Assembly (NCBI GenBank): GCA_022181005.1
Contig: BQMV01000036.1
Coordinates: 1 to 9,477, forward strand
From: Anaerolineaceae bacterium
GTDB lineage: Bacteria > Chloroflexota > Anaerolineae > Anaerolineales > Villigracilaceae
Direction: 5' to 3'
Length of the DNA stretch: 9,477 nt
Shown here in pieces: positions 7,201-9,477 of this stretch. The notes under the pieces were generated by a model. That model searched no databases, had not been told where the DNA came from, and saw only the letters and a list, made by a program, of their open reading frames with translations. How positions within the stretch are numbered: the stretch's first letter is position 1; each line of letters begins with the position of its first letter. Both the position numbers and the translations under genes were made by a program.

Positions 7201-8930
7201 TACTTTTTGCTTTTCATACGCGCCAAAATATCCATCATCTTTTCGTTGCCGCCCGCGGCGGGTTTCCAATCTACATGGACGACTTCCGCGCCTTGCGCCG
7301 TCAGCGCTTCGAAGAAGGATTCCAAACCGACGTTGATGGCGGCTAAGGGTTGATTCAACGTCTGCAACGCAACGGGCGGATTCGTCGCCGCCGTTGGGTT
7401 GACTCCGCGCCGAGTCAACGCCTGCGTCAGTCGTCCCACGCGACGCGCGGCAACATCGTTGCTGACTTCCACAATCGCGCCCGCTTCTTTTAACAGACGA
7501 ATTTGCTCGTCCATATTTTGCGGGTCTTCGTCCGTCCCCGCCACAAGCGCGACGACTTCGAGATAGCGTCCCGCTTCTTGCGCGGCGGCGCGGGCTTTGG
7601 CGATGGCAGGCGCCAACTCCGAGGCGGGATTCGGATGCGAGCCGTAGCCCAAAACTACATCCAGCAAAATGACCGCCGTTTCAGGGTCGCGCGCTTCTTT
7701 CTCTAAACGGCGGATGCGTAAATCGTTATCCATCATAGGGTGCAAACGCCCGACGGTGAAAACATCCTCGCCGAGATCAACGATTGAATTCTCTTGGCTG
7801 ACGAGCGGGTCTGGCAGACTCAACGCTTTATCGAGCGGCGCGTTGGAATATACGGCGGGCAGGTAATCGCGCAAAATCAATTGCGCTTCATACGCCAGCG
7901 TGCCGCCTGAGAACAATCCGCGCAGATAACGCTGTCCTTCTGCGAAGCGCGCTAGGTTCAATTCTTGCGTTTCCGCTTGGGGATTTTGCTCGGCTTGAAT
8001 CGCCAGTTGCGCGGTCTCGTCAAAAGTAGCAGCAAAGGTTACGTTGTCCACTTGGCGCATGGACGCAGCGTAGCCGATGAAGTTGACGATAACGGGTTTG
8101 CTCGCCTTGCGCGCCGCGCCGATGATGTCCGCCGCCACTTTGGGAGAGGGCGGCTTAGAGAGCAACACGATGACTTTAGTGTTCTCGTCGCGGTTGAGCG
8201 CGTCCAGCGCTTGGCGCAAGGTGGCGGCGTTGACCGCTTCCGAAAGATCGCGTCCGCCCGTGCCGATGGCGTGCGTGATTCCGCCGCCCATTTGGTGAAT
8301 GCGCAGGGTAACTTGTTGCAGCCCCGTACCCGAAGCCGCTACCATGCCGATCGCGCCGCGTCGCACTTTGTTGGCGAAGCCCAGCCCCACGCCGTTGACA
8401 ATGGCAGTGCCGCAGTCGGGTCCCATCACCAGCAAGCCTTTTTCGGCGGCTTCCTTCTTTAAGGAAAGCTCGTCTTCCAGCGAGACGTTGTCGCTGTACA
8501 AAAAGACGTTTTTGTTCAAGCCTAGCGCTTCTCGCGCCACGCCTGCCGCATAGCGCCCCGGCACAGAGACTAGAACCCACTGCGCGGCGGGGTTCATCTT
8601 CGCGGCGGTATCGAGCGTTTTAGCGCGATAGTCTTGTTCAATCCCGCCGCCGCGCCGCGCCGCAATCAACTCGTCCACTCTGCTAATCGCGGATGTCGTT
8701 TGGGCTTCGTCCGCGCCTTTGACGACGATAATCAAATCGTCCGCGCCCGCCGATTTAATTTCATCCACCAACAAAGCGCTTTGCTCCAAAACTTCTTTAT
8801 TGGCGTCGGTGCCCATCACCACGCCCGAGTCCAGCACGCCGGGCAGTTCGAGCAACGAACGCTGTAAATGCATCAACACGACCGAGTCGTAGTATGCGCC
8901 AGATCGAATTTCTGTTTTTATAAACTCCAT
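7200..8930 (-). CDS. fdrA: FdrA / AllF-like protein (succinyl-CoA synthetase fold)
   Basis: This 576-residue protein is FdrA-like (E. coli FdrA/AllF, about 555 residues). The family resembles succinyl-CoA synthetase alpha subunits. In E. coli it sits in the allantoin cluster and, with the DUF1116 and DUF2877 partners, has been linked to oxamate carbamoyltransferase activity. Visible motifs: GPDCGTAI at 170-177 (counterpart of the GPNCPG signature of SucD), VAASGTGLQQ at 197-206 followed by a glycine-rich IGTGGRDLS stretch (nucleotide/CoA-binding-like), and LDVVLGYGSHPNP with His432, the likely counterpart of the family's conserved His. A start at TTG 8945 would add five residues, but that codon lies upstream of the ribosome site; ATG 8930 follows GAGGG and begins MEFIKTEIR, so I use it. 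The stop TAA at 7202-7200 contributes to the next gene's Shine-Dalgarno. Family assignment is strong; the reaction here is inferred. Confidence 0.9.
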   Translation of the reverse strand: MEFIKTEIRSGAYYDSVVLMHLQRSLLELPGVLDSGVVMGTDANKEVLEQSALLVDEIKSAGADDLIIVVKGADEAQTTSAISRVDELIAARRGGGIEQDYRAKTLDTAAKMNPAAQWVLVSVPGRYAAGVAREALGLNKNVFLYSDNVSLEDELSLKKEAAEKGLLVMGPDCGTAIVNGVGLGFANKVRRGAIGMVAASGTGLQQVTLRIHQMGGGITHAIGTGGRDLSEAVNAATLRQALDALNRDENTKVIVLLSKPPSPKVAADIIGAARKASKPVIVNFIGYAASMRQVDNVTFAATFDETAQLAIQAEQNPQAETQELNLARFAEGQRYLRGLFSGGTLAYEAQLILRDYLPAVYSNAPLDKALSLPDPLVSQENSIVDLGEDVFTVGRLHPMMDNDLRIRRLEKEARDPETAVILLDVVLGYGSHPNPASELAPAIAKARAAAQEAGRYLEVVALVAGTDEDPQNMDEQIRLLKEAGAIVEVSNDVAARRVGRLTQALTRRGVNPTAATNPPVALQTLNQPLAAINVGLESFFEALTAQGAEVVHVDWKPAAGGNEKMMDILARMKSKK

Positions 8931-8933
8931 GTT

Positions 8934-8938
8934 CCCTC
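8934..8938 (-). promoter_or_regulatory. Ribosome binding site deciding the fdrA start
   Basis: GAGGG lies 3 bases before ATG 8930, within the context AAGAGGGAACATG. The alternative TTG at 8945 is upstream of this site and has no purine-rich element of its own, so ATG 8930 is preferred. The spacing is short, so initiation may be modest. Confidence 0.7.
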
Positions 8939-8977
8939 TTATCAATTATTTTATAGCGAATCGCCAATGACAAAAGC

Positions 8978-9477
8978 TTACACCGCGTTCTTTTGACGCA
9001 AGGCGGCAATTTCTTCATCCGAATACTGCAATTGCGCGAGGACTTCATCCGTGTGCTGACCGAGCGTCGGCGGCGGCGCGTGCACTTCGGCGGGCGTGGC
9101 GGAAAGTTTATACGGGAAGCCCGTCATGCGGATCGCGCCAGCGGTAGGATGTTGGGTCTCTAAAATCATGTTGCGCGCTTCGGTTTGCGGATCGGCAAAA
9201 ACTTGCGGCAAGTTGTTGATGGGCGCGCACGGCAAGCCGGCTTGCATGAGCGCGTCCAACCATTCGCGGGCGTTGCGTTGCGAGAAAGTGCGGCTCAACT
9301 CCGCCAGTAACTCGACCCGACACGCGACGCCCTTCGAGTTGCCCTCCAAGCGCGCGTCAGTCAATAGATCGGTGCGATTCATAATATTACACAAGGTCGT
9401 CCATTGACGGTCGTTCGACGCGCCGAACATAATCAAACCGTCGTCGACGGGGAAGAGTTCGGACGGGGAGATGGTGG
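8978..9477 (-). CDS. Class III CoA-transferase (CaiB/BaiF family), C-terminal part
   Basis: Family III CoA-transferases move CoA between carboxylic acids in the cytoplasm (formyl-CoA:oxalate, carnitine and succinyl-CoA types). The frame is open from the right edge to a TAA at 8980-8978, giving 165 visible residues of a protein normally about 400 long; the start and the catalytic Asp of the N-terminal half lie outside. What is visible matches the family's C-terminal region: SPSELFPVDDGLIMFGASNDRQW near the edge (family pattern: a P-x-F-x-x-D/A-D-G stretch, then G-N-D-x-Q/F), then a GLPCAPINNLPQVFADPQ stretch followed by E-A-R-N-M, a hallmark of the family. The ATG inside the visible part (9430) and a TTG at 9436 are internal, because homology continues upstream of both. 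It is the first visible gene of the cluster, 47 bases ahead of fdrA. The specific substrate cannot be read from this half. Family assignment is firm, substrate unknown. Confidence 0.9.
   Translation of the reverse strand, partial: TISPSELFPVDDGLIMFGASNDRQWTTLCNIMNRTDLLTDARLEGNSKGVACRVELLAELSRTFSQRNAREWLDALMQAGLPCAPINNLPQVFADPQTEARNMILETQHPTAGAIRMTGFPYKLSATPAEVHAPPPTLGQHTDEVLAQLQYSDEEIAALRQKNAV

Noticed and set aside
8931..8977. Possible internal promoter before fdrA (TATAAAAT-like box in the gap)
   Set aside because: A TTGTCA-like element lies only about 12 bases from the TATAAA box, too close for a normal sigma-70 promoter, and the A/T run is short. Not enough support.

Overview
The window is a compact, single-direction catabolic gene cluster. 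Eight genes all read on the minus strand, so transcription runs from the right end to the left end. Both outermost genes are cut by the window edges. By eye the DNA is moderately GC-rich, rich in GCG/CGC words, with strong AGGAGG-type ribosome binding sites and almost no intergenic space. The gene types and codon style suit an environmental bacterium, and Chloroflexota (Anaerolineae-like) is my guess, but no marker gene fixes the taxonomy.

In transcription order: (1) the C-terminal part of a class III (CaiB/BaiF) CoA-transferase, 9477-8978; (2) an FdrA (AllF-like) protein with a succinyl-CoA-synthetase-type fold, 8930-7200; (3) a DUF1116 (YlbE/AllG-like) protein, 7187-5943; (4) a double-domain cyclase/kynurenine-formamidase-family hydrolase, 5901-4237; (5) an NmrA-like NAD(P)-binding protein, 4240-3317; then the three subunits of a xanthine dehydrogenase/CO dehydrogenase-family molybdenum hydroxylase: (6) FAD subunit, 3336-2458, (7) 2Fe-2S subunit, 2448-1960, and (8) molybdopterin catalytic subunit, 1951 to beyond the left edge, with 650 residues visible.

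Spacing is that of one polycistronic message. Genes 4/5 share an ATGA stop-start overlap, genes 5/6 overlap by 20 bases, and at three other junctions the Shine-Dalgarno of the next gene is built on the stop codon of the previous one. No promoter or terminator is visible, so both are expected outside the window.

Working model (inference): the molybdenum hydroxylase oxidises an N-heterocycle or aldehyde, the cyclase-family enzyme hydrolyses a cyclic or linear amide, and FdrA plus DUF1116 carry out a carbamoyl-transfer or acyl-activation step like that of the E. coli allantoin/oxamate genes allF-allG. The CoA-transferase handles an acyl-CoA intermediate. The usual companions of the FdrA/DUF1116 pair, a DUF2877 (AllH) protein and a carbamate kinase, are not in this window. 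The combination is the most interesting feature here, together with the tandem cyclase, whose first domain has lost most of its N-terminal metal-binding motif.
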